Origin: Rhizobium nepotum 39/7
GTDB lineage: Bacteria > Pseudomonadota > Alphaproteobacteria > Rhizobiales > Rhizobiaceae
DNA length: 64,000 nt
NCBI RefSeq assembly: GCF_000949865.1
Contig: NZ_JWJH01000003.1
Location: forward strand, 1 to 64,000
Direction: 5' to 3'
Numbering within the stretch: the stretch's first letter is position 1; every line of letters begins with the position of its first letter. Shown here in pieces: positions 9,807 to 17,958 of this stretch. Below the pieces are notes generated by a model. That model was given only the letters and a program-made list of their open reading frames with translations. It was not told where the DNA came from and did no database searches. Both the position numbers and the translations under genes were made by a program.

Positions 9807-10580
9807 TCATCCGCTCCCGTCATAGCCCCGTTCGATTTGCGACAACCCTGCCGTTTGCGACGGATTCTTGAACTGTGCCGCCCTCGGCGGAACAATAGTG
9901 CGGTCGAACAGGGGAACGCCACGCCTGCGCATGAAAACCACCATCACCGCACCCGCCAATATGCCGCCTACATGTGCACCCCAGGACACGTTTTCCTCCA
10001 GCCCGAGTGCCAGCATCAGGAACTGCTGGCCGATCCACAGCGCCAGCGGAATGAAGGCGGGCAGGGGAAGCGGAATGCGCATGAACACCAGCACCCAGAC
10101 GCGCACCTTGGGATGCAGGAGAAAATAGGCCGCGACGACGCCGGAAACCGCGCCCGACGCGCCGATCAGCGGTCCTTCCGAGGTGGGGGCGACGAAGCCG
10201 TGCAGCAATGCGCCGGCTATGGCGCAGGCGAGGTAGAAGATCAGAAAACGGAAATGGCCGAGCGCGTCCTCGACATTGTCGCCGAAGACCCACAGAAACA
10301 GCATATTCCCGGCCAGATGCCAGAAATCCAGATGCAGGAACGCATAGGTGACGGCGGTCAGATCATCAGGCACAACCTGCAAAGCAGGCTCCAGATAAGC
10401 GTAATCGAACACCACTGCGGGAATGAAACCAAGGCCGAGCGCTGCCGCATTGGCCTGCACATCGCTGGCGAACACGCCGGTAAACAGCCAGACCAGCACA
10501 TTGACCACAATCAGGCCAATCGTGACATATTGCAGCCGGATGTGCTTCAGGGAATTCGCATCGTGCAGCGGTATGAACAT
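9807..10580 (-). CDS. Rhomboid family intramembrane serine protease
   Basis: A 257-residue polytopic membrane protein with six or so hydrophobic segments. The rhomboid signature is complete: HLAGNMLFLWVFG (conserved His and Asn, near residues 88-92), GASGAVSG with the catalytic serine at S142, and GAHVGG with the catalytic histidine at H203. These proteases cut transmembrane segments within the lipid bilayer; the substrate cannot be told. The start at 10580 matches the family N-terminus, which begins with an amphipathic MFIPLHDANSLKHIR; longer in-frame starts run into the intergenic region. It lies 32 bp after the adenosyltransferase gene and may be co-transcribed with it. Confidence 0.92.
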   Translation of the reverse strand: MFIPLHDANSLKHIRLQYVTIGLIVVNVLVWLFTGVFASDVQANAAALGLGFIPAVVFDYAYLEPALQVVPDDLTAVTYAFLHLDFWHLAGNMLFLWVFGDNVEDALGHFRFLIFYLACAIAGALLHGFVAPTSEGPLIGASGAVSGVVAAYFLLHPKVRVWVLVFMRIPLPLPAFIPLALWIGQQFLMLALGLEENVSWGAHVGGILAGAVMVVFMRRRGVPLFDRTIVPPRAAQFKNPSQTAGLSQIERGYDGSG

Positions 10581-10612
10581 CGAATGCCCCTTGGTTGCGC
10601 AATTGGCGCGCT

Positions 10613-11191
10613 TTAACGGTTCTTGCCGGGAACCCACAATATGTCGGCCTTGCCCGCATCATTGGCAAAACGGGCGGCGACGAACAGGAAGTCCGACAGA
10701 CGGTTGGCATATTTCAGGGCCGGCGGGCCGACGATCTCGGCCTCAGCGACCGAAAGCTCCACCATCAGCCGTTCCGCGCGCCGGCAGATGGTGCGCGCCA
10801 GGTGCAGATTGGCCGCCGCCGCGTTGCCGCCCGGCAGCACGAAGGAAGTCAAAGGCTCAAGCGTGGCGTTGAGGTCGTCGATTTCGTTTTCCAGCCGCGT
10901 GACCTGGCTGTCGACGATGCGAAGCGGCTCGTAGGCGGGCGGTTCATCGGTTTCCGGAGTAGCGAGATCGGCACCGAGGTCGAAAAGGTCGTTCTGGATG
11001 CGGAACAGCATGCCATCCAGCTTTTCCAGCCCGCTTGTATAAAGCCGCGCCACGCCGATTGCCGAATTGGTCTCGTCTACCGTGCCATAGGCCTCGACGC
11101 GAAGGTCGTGCTTCAGGCGGCGCGGGCCGGAAACCAGCGCCGTCGTGCCCTTGTCGCCGGTGCGGGTGTAGATCTTGTTCAGCTTCACCAT
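10613..11191 (-). CDS. PduO-type cob(I)alamin adenosyltransferase
   Basis: A 192-residue enzyme of the PduO/MMAB family that moves the adenosyl group of ATP to cob(I)alamin, producing adenosylcobalamin. The ATP-binding N-terminus appears as YTRTGDKGTTALVSG, followed by VEAYGTVDETNS; the second signature is FVLPGGNAAAANLHLARTICRRAER. The B12-dependent methylmalonyl-CoA mutase at 20.1 kb is the obvious local consumer of its product. The start follows the stop of the upstream small membrane protein gene by one base, indicating an operon. Confidence 0.93.
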   Translation of the reverse strand: MVKLNKIYTRTGDKGTTALVSGPRRLKHDLRVEAYGTVDETNSAIGVARLYTSGLEKLDGMLFRIQNDLFDLGADLATPETDEPPAYEPLRIVDSQVTRLENEIDDLNATLEPLTSFVLPGGNAAAANLHLARTICRRAERLMVELSVAEAEIVGPPALKYANRLSDFLFVAARFANDAGKADILWVPGKNR

Positions 11192-11192
11192 G

Positions 11193-11390
11193 TCAGCGGC
11201 CGCCGCCGGTGAGCCACAGGGTGAGCATGATCAGCACGATGGCAATGGCCTGCAACAGCAGGCGAAGCTGCATCAACTTGTTGGAGCGGTTGGCGTCTTG
11301 GCCCTTCAGCATGTTGAAAAGGCCTCGTATCAGCACGATGACAACGAGGCCCATGACGATAAGGGCCAGAACGGTGGTAAAGCCGGACAT
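11193..11390 (-). CDS. Small two-helix membrane protein
   Basis: A 65-residue protein made of two hydrophobic helices, about residues 4-22 and 44-61, joined by a basic polar loop with GLFNMLKGQDANRSNKLMQLR. This architecture and position match the alphaproteobacterial 'twin transmembrane protein' family found before the cobalamin adenosyltransferase gene in rhizobia. The middle GQDANRSNKLMQLRLL segment also resembles the HIG1 domain of respiratory-complex assembly factors. Function is unknown. Stop and next start are one base apart. Confidence 0.85.
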   Translation of the reverse strand: MSGFTTVLALIVMGLVVIVLIRGLFNMLKGQDANRSNKLMQLRLLLQAIAIVLIMLTLWLTGGGR

Positions 11391-11407
11391 TTAGGGGTAA
11401 CTCCTCC

Positions 11408-12241
11408 TCAATCGAATCTGCGCAACAGACGATAGAACAGGCCGGCAGGCAAGAGCCGTTTCAGCAACAGCCCCTGTTTGGCTGGAACGGTAACGGGATA
11501 ATGCGGTTTCGGCTTTGCTGCGGTCAAGGCGTGTTTCAGCACGGTATAAACGGCGTCGGGGCCGAGCTTGTGGCGGCTGACCGGGCCGGACCCGTCCATC
11601 CGCGCCAGCTGGCGCTTGTATTCCGCCGCATGGGCCGAGTTTTCCAGATCGATGTTATCCTTGATGTGAGCGAGCGCCGTCGTGGTGAATTTGGAGGCGA
11701 TCGGTCCCGGCTCGATCAGGCTCACATGGATGCCGCTGCCCTGAAGTTCCATGCGCAGCGTGACGCCCAGTCCCTCGATGGCGAATTTCGATGCCGTATA
11801 GGCGCCGCGATATCGATAGGGAACGAGGCCGAGAATGGAGGAGCAATGTACGATGCGCCCCGAACCGCGCTTGCGCATGAAGGGAATGACCCGCCGCGTC
11901 AGATCGTGCCAGCCGAAGACGTTGGTTTCAAATTGCCGGCGCAGCGCCTCCACCGGCAGATCCTCCACCGCGCCCGGCTGGCCATAGGCGCCGTTGTTGA
12001 AGAGCGCATCGATGCGGCCTCCGGTTCTGGCCGCGACCGTTTCCACTAGGGCGGCGATGGTTTCCGGCTTGGTATAATCCATGATCAGGGTTTCGATGTC
12101 CTGATTTTCGAGTGCGGCCATATCGGCGATGCGTCGCACGGTGGCGAATACCCGCCAGCCGTCGCGGTGAAGCGCGCCGGCGCAATGGGCGCCGACGCCC
12201 GAGGAACATCCGGTAATGATGATGACGGGTTTTTCAGGCAT
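11408..12241 (-). CDS. SDR family oxidoreductase
   Basis: A 277-residue classical short-chain dehydrogenase/reductase. The cofactor motif TGCSSGVG is at about residues 10-17, the structural motif reads NNGAYG where NNAG is usual, the catalytic serine lies in HCSSILG and the YxxxK pair in YTASKFAIEG. The arginine-rich region after the second strand suggests NADP(H). Substrate cannot be predicted. The C-terminal tail, about residues 235-277, is basic and hydrophobic. The gene starts 17 bp upstream of the two-helix membrane protein gene on the same strand and is divergent from the BrkB gene. Confidence 0.87.
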   Translation of the reverse strand: MPEKPVIIITGCSSGVGAHCAGALHRDGWRVFATVRRIADMAALENQDIETLIMDYTKPETIAALVETVAARTGGRIDALFNNGAYGQPGAVEDLPVEALRRQFETNVFGWHDLTRRVIPFMRKRGSGRIVHCSSILGLVPYRYRGAYTASKFAIEGLGVTLRMELQGSGIHVSLIEPGPIASKFTTTALAHIKDNIDLENSAHAAEYKRQLARMDGSGPVSRHKLGPDAVYTVLKHALTAAKPKPHYPVTVPAKQGLLLKRLLPAGLFYRLLRRFD

Positions 12242-12422
12242 CTATGCCGCTCCGGGAAGCCGAATGTCGCTCTGGCCCGATGGTCCGGCCCATGAAAATT
12301 GCATTGCGCAAAATCCGTGCTCGGCCGGAACCGAAAGGGGGACTTGTGCGCTGTACAAAGCAGAGGTGATTTCCCATATTCGGGACGAAGTTACAAATGA
12401 AATGCCGATGAATGGAGGCGAC

Positions 12423-13340
12423 ATGGTTGCCGCAGTGCGCCTGGCAGGCAAGGTTGCTTTCGATGCCTATTCCCATTTCGCCGAGGATGACGGCTGGGCG
12501 ATGGCGAGCCATATGGCGCTTTCCATTCTTCTGGCGCTGTTCCCTTTCCTGATCTTCGGCACGGCTCTGGCCGGTTTTCTCGGGGCAGACCAGTTTTCCG
12601 AAACGGCGGTGCATCTGATTTTCGACACCTGGCCGGAAGCGATCGCCGGGCCGTTGGCGGCGCAGGTGCAACAGGTCCTGACCATTCCGCGCGGCGGGCT
12701 GCTGACGATTTCGGTGCTGGCGGCCGCATATTTCGCCTCCAACGGCGTCGAGGCGCTCCGAATCTCGTTAAACCGCGCCTATCGCGTCACCGAAACGCGC
12801 TGGTGGTACATCACCCGCCTGCTCAGCCTGCTTTATGTGCTGATCGCGGTGATCGTCTTCGCCGGCATCAGTATCGTGCTCGTCGCCGTGCCGGTCGCCA
12901 TGTCGTTTGCGGAGCAGCGATTTCCCTGGCTGACGGACGTGCTGAACACCGTCTCCAGCCTCGGACTCTACGGAACAATCGTGATGCTGACGGTGGGACT
13001 GGTGGCGGCGCATCTCTGGCTTCCGGCCGGCAAACGCCGCATCTGGGATGTCTGGCCCGGCATTCTGCTGACGATGATCTTCTGGGTCATCGGTGCCGCG
13101 ATCTTTGCCTATTACCTCTCCACCTTCGCAAATTATGCCGCCACCTATGCCGGTCTTGCCTCGGTCATGGTGGTTCTGGTGTTTCTTTACATGGTTGGCG
13201 TCATCTTCATGCTGGGCGCGGAGGTGAATGCCGCCCTGATGAAATACAAGGTCCGGCAGATCATTCGCCGCAATATGGGCGGAAGCAGCGCGCGCCGCGG
13301 GCAGGTTCTAGAGGAGGCCGACAAGCCGGCGGATATCTGA
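12423..13340 (+). CDS. YihY/BrkB family inner-membrane protein
   Basis: A 305-residue integral membrane protein of the YihY/virulence factor BrkB family, with six hydrophobic segments. Typical motifs are DGWAMASHMALSILLALFPFLIF near the N-terminus, SNGVEALRISLNRAYRV in the middle and a C-terminal YMVGVIFMLGAEVNAALM. The family is distributed widely but its activity is unsettled; an old RNase BN label is wrong for it. The ATG at 12423 was chosen because GGAGG lies six bases upstream; longer frames extend to 12216 across the intergenic region. The 3-prime end overlaps the convergent gluQ gene by 33 bp. Confidence 0.88.
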   Translation: MVAAVRLAGKVAFDAYSHFAEDDGWAMASHMALSILLALFPFLIFGTALAGFLGADQFSETAVHLIFDTWPEAIAGPLAAQVQQVLTIPRGGLLTISVLAAAYFASNGVEALRISLNRAYRVTETRWWYITRLLSLLYVLIAVIVFAGISIVLVAVPVAMSFAEQRFPWLTDVLNTVSSLGLYGTIVMLTVGLVAAHLWLPAGKRRIWDVWPGILLTMIFWVIGAAIFAYYLSTFANYAATYAGLASVMVVLVFLYMVGVIFMLGAEVNAALMKYKVRQIIRRNMGGSSARRGQVLEEADKPADI

Positions 13341-14207
13341 AGGCGTTTTACCTTCCGATCGAAGAGAGGAAAGGCCGGTGCTGCCCTCGCTTTTCGAAAG
13401 CTTGCGCCCATCCGCGCCCAAAATCAGCCGGTGGTGATGGTAGCCGGGTTGCGGCAGGTCCAGCAATTGCTGTAACAGCCGGTGAATGGCGGTTGCGTGA
13501 AACAGATCCATGCCGCGTACCACATGGGTTATGCCTTGCAATGCATCATCCACCACCACGGAAAGATGGTAGCTGGAGGGTGCATCGGAACGCGACAGCA
13601 CCACATCACCCCAAAGTGCCGGCAAGGCTTCGATCTCTCCGGTCTGCCCGTCGCCGTTCTCGCGCCAGAACAGTTTGCTGCCGGCGATGCGGATCGCCTT
13701 TTCCATATCGAGCCGCCAGGCGTGTTGTCTGCCTGACGCCTGCATCGCCGCCCGTTCCGCCTGCGGCCTTTGCCGGTCGATCGCCGGATAAAGCGGTGCG
13801 CCGTCGGGGTCGCGCGGCCAGGCCGTGCCCTGCGCCTCAAAGGCTCTGACGATGGTTTTCGTCTCGCCACGGCTCAAAAAGGCCGGATAGGCGAGGCCCG
13901 CCTCAATCAGCCTGTCCAGTGCCGCGTGATAGTCATCGAAATGTTCCGATTGCCGCCGCACCGGTCTTTCCCATTCCAGCCCCAGCCAGCCAAGATCATC
14001 ATAGATCGCCTGCTCCAGTTCAGGGGTGCAGCGAGTCTGGTCGATATCCTCCATGCGCAGCAGAAAACGACCGCCATTTTCCAGCGCCATGTCGTGGTTC
14101 AGCAGAGCGGAGAGGGCATGGCCCAGATGCAGGGAGCCATTGGGGCTCGGCGCAAAACGATAAACCGGTTTTTGACGGATGGGCGAAGGCATGGTTTCTT
14201 CTGCCAT
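13308..14207 (-). CDS. gluQ: Glutamyl-Q tRNA(Asp) synthetase
   Basis: A 299-residue paralogue of the glutamyl-tRNA synthetase catalytic domain that attaches glutamate to queuosine at position 34 of tRNA(Asp). The HIGH-type motif is APSPNGSLHLGHA, the KMSKS-type motif KLSKSEG lies near the C-terminus, and the anticodon-binding domain is absent, as in GluQRS. The usual zinc ligands CxC after YP are replaced by YPAFL (about residues 107-111), so the zinc site appears lost. The start could also be the ATG at 14192. Its 3-prime end overlaps the BrkB gene, and it is divergent from the glycosylase gene. Confidence 0.9.
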   Translation of the reverse strand: MAEETMPSPIRQKPVYRFAPSPNGSLHLGHALSALLNHDMALENGGRFLLRMEDIDQTRCTPELEQAIYDDLGWLGLEWERPVRRQSEHFDDYHAALDRLIEAGLAYPAFLSRGETKTIVRAFEAQGTAWPRDPDGAPLYPAIDRQRPQAERAAMQASGRQHAWRLDMEKAIRIAGSKLFWRENGDGQTGEIEALPALWGDVVLSRSDAPSSYHLSVVVDDALQGITHVVRGMDLFHATAIHRLLQQLLDLPQPGYHHHRLILGADGRKLSKSEGSTGLSSLRSEGKTPSDIRRLVGLL

Positions 14208-14264
14208 GTTTTGAAGCGCCTCGCCACCCGGTGCCGGGCCAACGTGAATATGGACTGTGCGGAT

Positions 14265-14912
14265 ATGAAAATTATCAGGGGCCTCGACGATATCAACGAA
14301 GGTCTGGAACATCTTGCCCGCCTCGATCCGGCTCTCAGCCTTATTATCGAAAAAGCCGGTCCGCTGGAGTTGCGCATTCACGAGCCCGGCTTTGCGGGCC
14401 TTGCCCACATCGTCGTGTCGCAAATGGTCTCGCGCGCCAGCGCCAACGCCATTTGGGCGCGTATCCTTGCCGGCACCGGCGCTGAGGTGACGGCGGAAAA
14501 CTATCTGGCCGTGCCGGAGGAGTTGCGCGCCAGTTTCGGCCTTTCGCGGGCCAAGGCGACGACGCTGGAAGGGCTGGCGCGCGCCGTCGCGGAAGGGCAG
14601 ATCGATCTTGATGGCGTGGTGCGCAGGGAGGCGGTTGTTGCCCTTTCCGAACTGGTTGCGCTCCGTGGCATCGGCCCGTGGACGGCGGAGGTCTATCTGA
14701 TGTTCTGCGGCGGCCACCCGGATATATTCCCCGTCGGCGATGTGGCGTTGCGGGCGGCCGTTGGCCACGCGCTTTCTCTGGAAGCCCGACCGGATGCGAA
14801 ATGGCTGGCGGAACGGGCGGAACTCTGGACGCCCTGGCGCTCCGTCGCCGCCCGGCTGTTCTGGGCCTACTACGCTGCCGTCATGCGGCGCGCGATGGTG
14901 CCGCTGCCCTGA
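14265..14912 (+). CDS. DNA-3-methyladenine glycosylase, HhH-GPD family
   Basis: About 215 residues of an AlkA-like base-excision glycosylase. The helix-hairpin-helix is LRGIGPWTAEVYLMF and the catalytic aspartate follows in DIFPVGDVALR, the standard HhH-GPD arrangement. It lacks the N-terminal beta-rich domain of E. coli AlkA, as in the short bacterial group. The start is uncertain: ATG at 14265 or 14250 are both possible and neither has a strong Shine-Dalgarno sequence. Longer in-frame sequence back to 13770 is antisense to gluQ and was rejected. Start regions of this gene and gluQ are only about 57 bp apart. Confidence 0.88.
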   Translation: MKIIRGLDDINEGLEHLARLDPALSLIIEKAGPLELRIHEPGFAGLAHIVVSQMVSRASANAIWARILAGTGAEVTAENYLAVPEELRASFGLSRAKATTLEGLARAVAEGQIDLDGVVRREAVVALSELVALRGIGPWTAEVYLMFCGGHPDIFPVGDVALRAAVGHALSLEARPDAKWLAERAELWTPWRSVAARLFWAYYAAVMRRAMVPLP

Positions 14913-14977
14913 GGCAAGTGCTGGATGCGGCACAAATTCTAGGTTATGGGTCGTGTTGAAAACGGGATGGAGGAAAC

Positions 14978-16510
14978 ATGCCCAGCATTCTGGAGCAATT
15001 GCAGACGCGCCGCGACGAAGCGCGGCTCGGCGGCGGCGTTAAGCGCATCGAGGCGCAGCACGCCAAGGGCAAGCTGACGGCGCGTGAGCGTATCGATGTG
15101 CTGCTGGATGAAGGTTCCTTCGAGGAATACGACATGTACGTCACCCACCGGGCGGTGGATTTCGGTATGGCGAGCCAGAAGATCGCAGGCGACGGCGTCG
15201 TTACCGGCTGGGGCACCATCAACGGCCGGCAGGTCTATGTTTTTTCCCAGGATTTCACCGTGCTCGGCGGTTCGCTGTCGGAAACCCATGCGCAAAAAAT
15301 CTGCAAGATCATGGATATGGCGGTCCGCAACGGCGCGCCGGTAATCGGGCTCAACGATAGCGGCGGCGCGCGCATTCAGGAAGGCGTCGCCTCACTCGGC
15401 GGTTATGCCGATGTGTTCAAGCGCAATGTCATCGCCTCCGGCGTCGTGCCGCAAATCTCCGTCATCATGGGGCCGTGTGCCGGTGGTGCCGTCTATTCGC
15501 CTGCCATGACCGATTTCATCTTCATGGTGCGCGACACTTCCTACATGTTCGTGACCGGGCCGGATGTGGTGAAAACCGTGACCAACGAGATCGTCACGGC
15601 GGAAGAACTGGGCGGCGCTTCCACCCACACGAAGAAATCCTCCGTTGCCGATGGCGCTTATGAGAACGACATCGAGACGCTGGAACATGTGCGGCTGCTG
15701 TTCGATTTCCTGCCGCTGAACAATCGCGAAAAACCACCGGCCCGGCCTTTTCACGACGATCCGGCGCGGCTGGAAGCACGTCTCGACACGCTGATCCCCG
15801 ACAGTTCCAACAAGCCCTATGACATGAAGGAGTTGATCCACGCGCTTGCCGACGAGGGTGATTTCTTCGAGTTGCAGGAGGCTTTCGCCCGAAACATCAT
15901 CACCGGTTTCATGCGTCTGGAAGGCCAGACAGTCGGTGTCGTGGCCAACCAGCCGATGGTGCTGGCGGGGTGTCTGGATATCGACAGTTCCCGCAAGGCT
16001 GCCCGCTTCGTGCGCTTCTGCGACGCTTTCAATATTCCGCTGCTGACGCTGGTGGATGTGCCGGGTTTCCTGCCCGGTACGGCGCAGGAATTTGGCGGCG
16101 TCATCAAGCATGGCGCGAAACTGCTGTTTGCCTATTCGGAGGCGACGGTGCCGATGGTGACGCTGATTACCCGCAAGGCCTATGGCGGTGCTTATGACGT
16201 GATGGCGTCGAAGCATATCGGTGCGGATGTGAATTATGCCTGGCCGACGGCGGAAATCGCCGTGATGGGCGCGAAGGGCGCTGCGGAAATCCTCTATCGC
16301 TCGGAACTTTCCGATCCGGACAAGATTGCGGCGCGCACAAAAGAATATGAGGAGCGTTTCGCCAATCCCTTCGTGGCGGCGGAGCGCGGTTTCATTGATG
16401 AAGTCATCATGCCGCACTCCTCGCGCCGCCGCATCGCCCGTGCGTTCGCCTCGCTGCGGGGTAAGAACGTCGAAACCCGCTGGAAGAAACACGATACTAT
16501 TCCGCTCTGA
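14978..16510 (+). CDS. pccB: Propionyl-CoA carboxylase, beta (carboxyltransferase) subunit
   Basis: A 510-residue carboxyltransferase that moves carboxyl from biotin to propionyl-CoA, giving methylmalonyl-CoA. Both crotonase-like halves are present: [14 protein letters not shown] with [17 protein letters not shown] in the first, and [26 protein letters not shown] with [19 protein letters not shown] in the second. The motifs favour propionyl-CoA over acetyl-CoA carboxylase. An excellent GGAGGAA lies five bases before the ATG. It opens a plus-strand module with pccA, mutase and epimerase, but two other genes stand between the two carboxylase subunits. Confidence 0.95.
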   Translation: MPSILEQLQTRRDEARLGGGVKRIEAQHAKGKLTARERIDVLLDEGSFEEYDMYVTHRAVDFGMASQKIAGDGVVTGWGTINGRQVYVFSQDFTVLGGSLSETHAQKICKIMDMAVRNGAPVIGLNDSGGARIQEGVASLGGYADVFKRNVIASGVVPQISVIMGPCAGGAVYSPAMTDFIFMVRDTSYMFVTGPDVVKTVTNEIVTAEELGGASTHTKKSSVADGAYENDIETLEHVRLLFDFLPLNNREKPPARPFHDDPARLEARLDTLIPDSSNKPYDMKELIHALADEGDFFELQEAFARNIITGFMRLEGQTVGVVANQPMVLAGCLDIDSSRKAARFVRFCDAFNIPLLTLVDVPGFLPGTAQEFGGVIKHGAKLLFAYSEATVPMVTLITRKAYGGAYDVMASKHIGADVNYAWPTAEIAVMGAKGAAEILYRSELSDPDKIAARTKEYEERFANPFVAAERGFIDEVIMPHSSRRRIARAFASLRGKNVETRWKKHDTIPL

Positions 16511-16611
16511 CCTGTTCCGGGGCTGGAAAAATGCTTCGGCCACCTTACTATATGTTTGTTCAGGCGCCCGGAACTTCGGATGCCCTCCCGAAACGCACAA
16601 GGACTGATTTT

Positions 16612-17508
16612 ATGGCCGAGAATTCCTCCGCAGATAATTTTCCCGCCGGATATGAAGTGCCCAAGGTCTGGACCTGGGACAAGGGCAATGGCGGCCAGTT
16701 CGCCAACATCAACCGCCCGATCGCCGGTCCCACCCATGACAAGGAACTGCCGGTCGGCAAACATCCTTTGCAGCTTTATTCGCTGGCGACGCCGAACGGC
16801 CAGAAGGTCTCGATCATGCTGGAGGAATTGCTGGCCGCCGGCCACAGGGGCGCCGAATATGATGCGTGGCTGATCAAGATCGGCGAAGGCGACCAGTTCG
16901 GCTCCGGTTTTGTCGGCGTCAATCCGAACTCCAAGATCCCGGCGCTGATGGATCATTCGACATCAGAGCCGACGCGGGTTTTCGAAAGCGGCTCCATCCT
17001 CGTTTATCTCGCGGAAAAATTCGGCGCTTTCCTGCCGAAAGAGGGCAATGCCCGCACGCAGGCGCTGAACTGGCTGTTCTGGCAGATGGGGTCCGCCCCC
17101 TTCCTCGGCGGCGGCTTTGGCCACTTCTACGCCTATGCGCCGATCAAGATCAAATACGCCATCGACCGTTACGCCATGGAAGTGAAACGCCAGCTTGACG
17201 TGCTGGACCGGCATCTGGCCGACAATCGCTATCTGGCGGGTTCGGAATATACGATCGCCGACATGGCCGTCTGGCCCTGGTATGGCAAGATCGCGCTCGG
17301 TCAAGCCTATGGCGATGCCGGTGCGTTTCTTGAAGCGGATGGTTATAGACACGTCATGCGCTGGACGCTTGAAATCGGCGAACGCCCTGCGGTGAAACGC
17401 GGCGTGATCGTCAACAAAACCTCGGGCGATCCGTCCGAACAATTACATGAACGCCACGATGCCTCCGACTTCGAGCAGAAGACGCAGGACAAGATCGGCA
17501 AGGCATAA
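16612..17508 (+). CDS. yghU: YghU-like glutathione-dependent disulfide-bond oxidoreductase
   Basis: A 298-residue glutathione S-transferase-fold protein of the YghU/nu-class type, which reduces disulfides using two bound glutathiones. After a long N-terminal extension (PKVWTWDKGNGGQFANINRPIAGPTHDKELP) comes the thioredoxin-like domain with GVNPNSKIPALMD and FESGSILVYLAEKFG, then the all-helical domain with SEYTIADMAVWPWYG. The catalytic threonine region is in QLYSLATPNGQK. AAGGA lies upstream of the ATG at 16612. It is inserted between pccB and pccA; whether it has any link to propionate metabolism is unknown. Confidence 0.9.
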   Translation: MAENSSADNFPAGYEVPKVWTWDKGNGGQFANINRPIAGPTHDKELPVGKHPLQLYSLATPNGQKVSIMLEELLAAGHRGAEYDAWLIKIGEGDQFGSGFVGVNPNSKIPALMDHSTSEPTRVFESGSILVYLAEKFGAFLPKEGNARTQALNWLFWQMGSAPFLGGGFGHFYAYAPIKIKYAIDRYAMEVKRQLDVLDRHLADNRYLAGSEYTIADMAVWPWYGKIALGQAYGDAGAFLEADGYRHVMRWTLEIGERPAVKRGVIVNKTSGDPSEQLHERHDASDFEQKTQDKIGKA

Positions 17509-17533
17509 CGATAAAGACTTAAAAGGACAAAAG

Positions 17534-17911
17534 ATGGCGAACCTGCCCGAAATGACCAAACACAAGGGATTTCCATCCGGCATGCCGAGCACGGGTGTGC
17601 AGTTCACCATCCGCCGCGCCAATCCAAAAGGGGTAACGCCGGTTAAGGCGATACCCCGAAGGGCGCGGGACGATTCCAGGGAACACCGCATCGATGCCGC
17701 CTTCCTGCACTCGCTCTGGCACCATTTTGGGGCCGAGCCTTTTGAGCGCGGCAATCTCGACGCCGCCCGCCTCAGCCTCCTGTTCGGGCGTGAGGTCTTG
17801 CCGGCGGAAAAGAATTTCGATCCGCTTTCTTACCAGGCGATGCTTGTCATCGACGAGCGCGTAGCACGGCAGAATTTCCCGGAATCCTTCGAGAATTTTT
17901 TCGAGATTTGA
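17534..17911 (+). CDS. Unknown protein in the pcc module
   Basis: I do not recognise this 125-residue protein. It starts MANLPEMTKHKGFPSG with AAAAGGAC upstream and ends FPESFENFFEI. The N-terminal half is basic and probably flexible; the second half (from about residue 50) is predicted helical, with HRIDAAFLHSLWHHFGAEPF and LSLLFGREVLPAEKNFDPLSYQAM. There is no signal peptide or membrane segment. It lies 25 bp after yghU and 47 bp before the pccA GTG, tightly inside the propionyl-CoA carboxylase operon, so a role in carboxylase assembly or regulation is possible but unproven. Confidence 0.75.
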   Translation: MANLPEMTKHKGFPSGMPSTGVQFTIRRANPKGVTPVKAIPRRARDDSREHRIDAAFLHSLWHHFGAEPFERGNLDAARLSLLFGREVLPAEKNFDPLSYQAMLVIDERVARQNFPESFENFFEI

Positions 17912-17958
17912 GGACGGGATACGGCATTTGTCGTGAGGGGAAGAGGGAGAAAAACCGC

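Noticed and set aside
13770-14264. N-terminal extension of the DNA glycosylase
   Set aside because: The sequence is antisense to gluQ and shows no domain; the family N-terminus fits ATG 14265 or 14250.
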